From positions 1-64,000 of the forward strand of contig JAHQIY010000005.1 in assembly GCA_019054805.1 (NCBI GenBank): DNA of 64,000 bases, in the 5' to 3' direction. Below are positions 63,501-64,000 of the stretch, one piece after another. Numbering within the stretch: position 1 is the first letter of the stretch; each line of letters begins with the position of its first letter. The notes beneath the pieces were generated by a model. That model was given only the letters and a program-made list of their open reading frames with translations. It was not told the DNA's origin and made no database searches. A program made the translations under genes and the position numbers. This DNA comes from Brachionus manjavacas. Lineage: Eukaryota > Rotifera > Eurotatoria > Ploima > Brachionidae.

Positions 63501-63855
63501 AAATAAAACTCAAGAAAAATTAACAGAATTACAACGATTTAAAAAAAAATTTGCTATTTTTGAATATTTTTTCATACTATTTAAATTTTCAAAATTGATT
63601 TTAATGATAATTCGACAGCTAAAATTATTAAATAATTTGAAAAATTTTAATTTTAAATCATTTTATATTTCAAGAATTATTTTTTAGCATTTTGTAAAAT
63701 TAAAATAATATCTAAGAAGCGTTATGAAACATTATTATAGAATAATAATAACACTTCTGAAAGCGATAAGATGGATTTTTAAAATTGTACTTTGTTAGCT
63801 TAGCTTATTGAATAAATAATTGATTTACTCAATTTATCATCTTCCTTTTTTAACT
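63501..63855. other. AT-rich spacer between two retrotransposon remnants
   Basis: No gene or repeat that I can support. The part next to 63,855 (minus strand) is probably the 3' untranslated tail of the element that continues beyond the right edge. Confidence 0.45.
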
Positions 63856-64000
63856 TCAACTTTTTGTGGAACATAAGACGTTCCCACATCCTCTCCATTC
63901 TTTTCTTAAATTGGCAGCAATCCCTAGTTTCCATGTGAGTTTCATCTCTTCAAGCTCTCTTTCAACTAAATATTCAGATCTTCGGGATTCTCTATCTAGC
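63856..64000 (-). mobile_element. C-terminal end of a second non-LTR retrotransposon, cut by the window edge
   Basis: A minus-strand frame is open from the right edge to TGA at 63,858-63,856. Its product ends LTWKLGIAANLRKEWRGCGN followed by VLCSTKS. This matches the C-terminal pattern of another class of invertebrate endonuclease/reverse-transcriptase proteins, in which a W...A...R..WR segment is followed by a terminal LCS. It is distinct from the CR1/L2-like tails at 52.7 and 63.4 kb, which end in NSFKxxLD. Only about 47 codons are visible, so neither the family nor intactness can be settled. Confidence 0.6.

Overview
The window looks like nuclear DNA of a small-genome, AT-rich animal. A complete p53/p63/p73-family gene with a SAM domain makes it metazoan or a close relative. 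Seven of that gene's eight introns, and the one in a small gene nearby, are only about 44-59 bp, and degraded non-LTR retrotransposons are present. This combination would suit a rotifer such as a monogonont (Brachionus-like), but that assignment is inference, not something the sequence proves.

About 80% of the window (1-50,905) is one satellite DNA array with a monomer of about 337 bp. It runs in one orientation from the left edge to 15,861 (roughly 47 copies by division). It then switches orientation abruptly and continues inverted to 50,905 (roughly 104 copies). A second switch at about 50,906 leads into one strongly diverged monomer (50,906-51,277) in the original orientation, which closes the array. 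The left block holds two sequence subtypes and many indels; the right block is more uniform but has multi-monomer duplication signatures. The 75-aa reading frames that recur in the monomers start at TTG and are by-products of the repeat, not genes.

The right 12.7 kb is ordinary AT-rich gene territory. All three gene models lie on the minus strand: a two-exon gene for an unrecognised 106-aa protein (51,640-52,018), a nine-exon p53-family gene (53,096-56,108; predicted 512 aa with transactivation-like box, DNA-binding, tetramerization and SAM domains), and a two-exon gene for a membrane-anchored lactonase-type beta-propeller (58,304-61,384; predicted 436 aa). Exon junctions were placed by hand from GT/AG sites, conserved phase and, for p53, alignment of each exon to remembered family motifs. 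Between and around them lie remnants of three non-LTR retrotransposons (52,621-52,920 minus; 62,540-63,500 plus; 63,856-64,000 minus), a frame-broken zinc-finger fragment of probable transposon origin (57,114-57,470 minus), and several short inverted repeats.

The points of most biological interest are the p53-family protein, whose two main DNA-contact arginines (human R248 and R273) appear as lysine and whose MDM2/transactivation box lacks the tryptophan; the anchored lactonase, whose catalytic-type domain is bacterial or fungal in character; and the architecture of the satellite, with two orientation switches and a 67-nt core that is unchanged even in the diverged edge copy.
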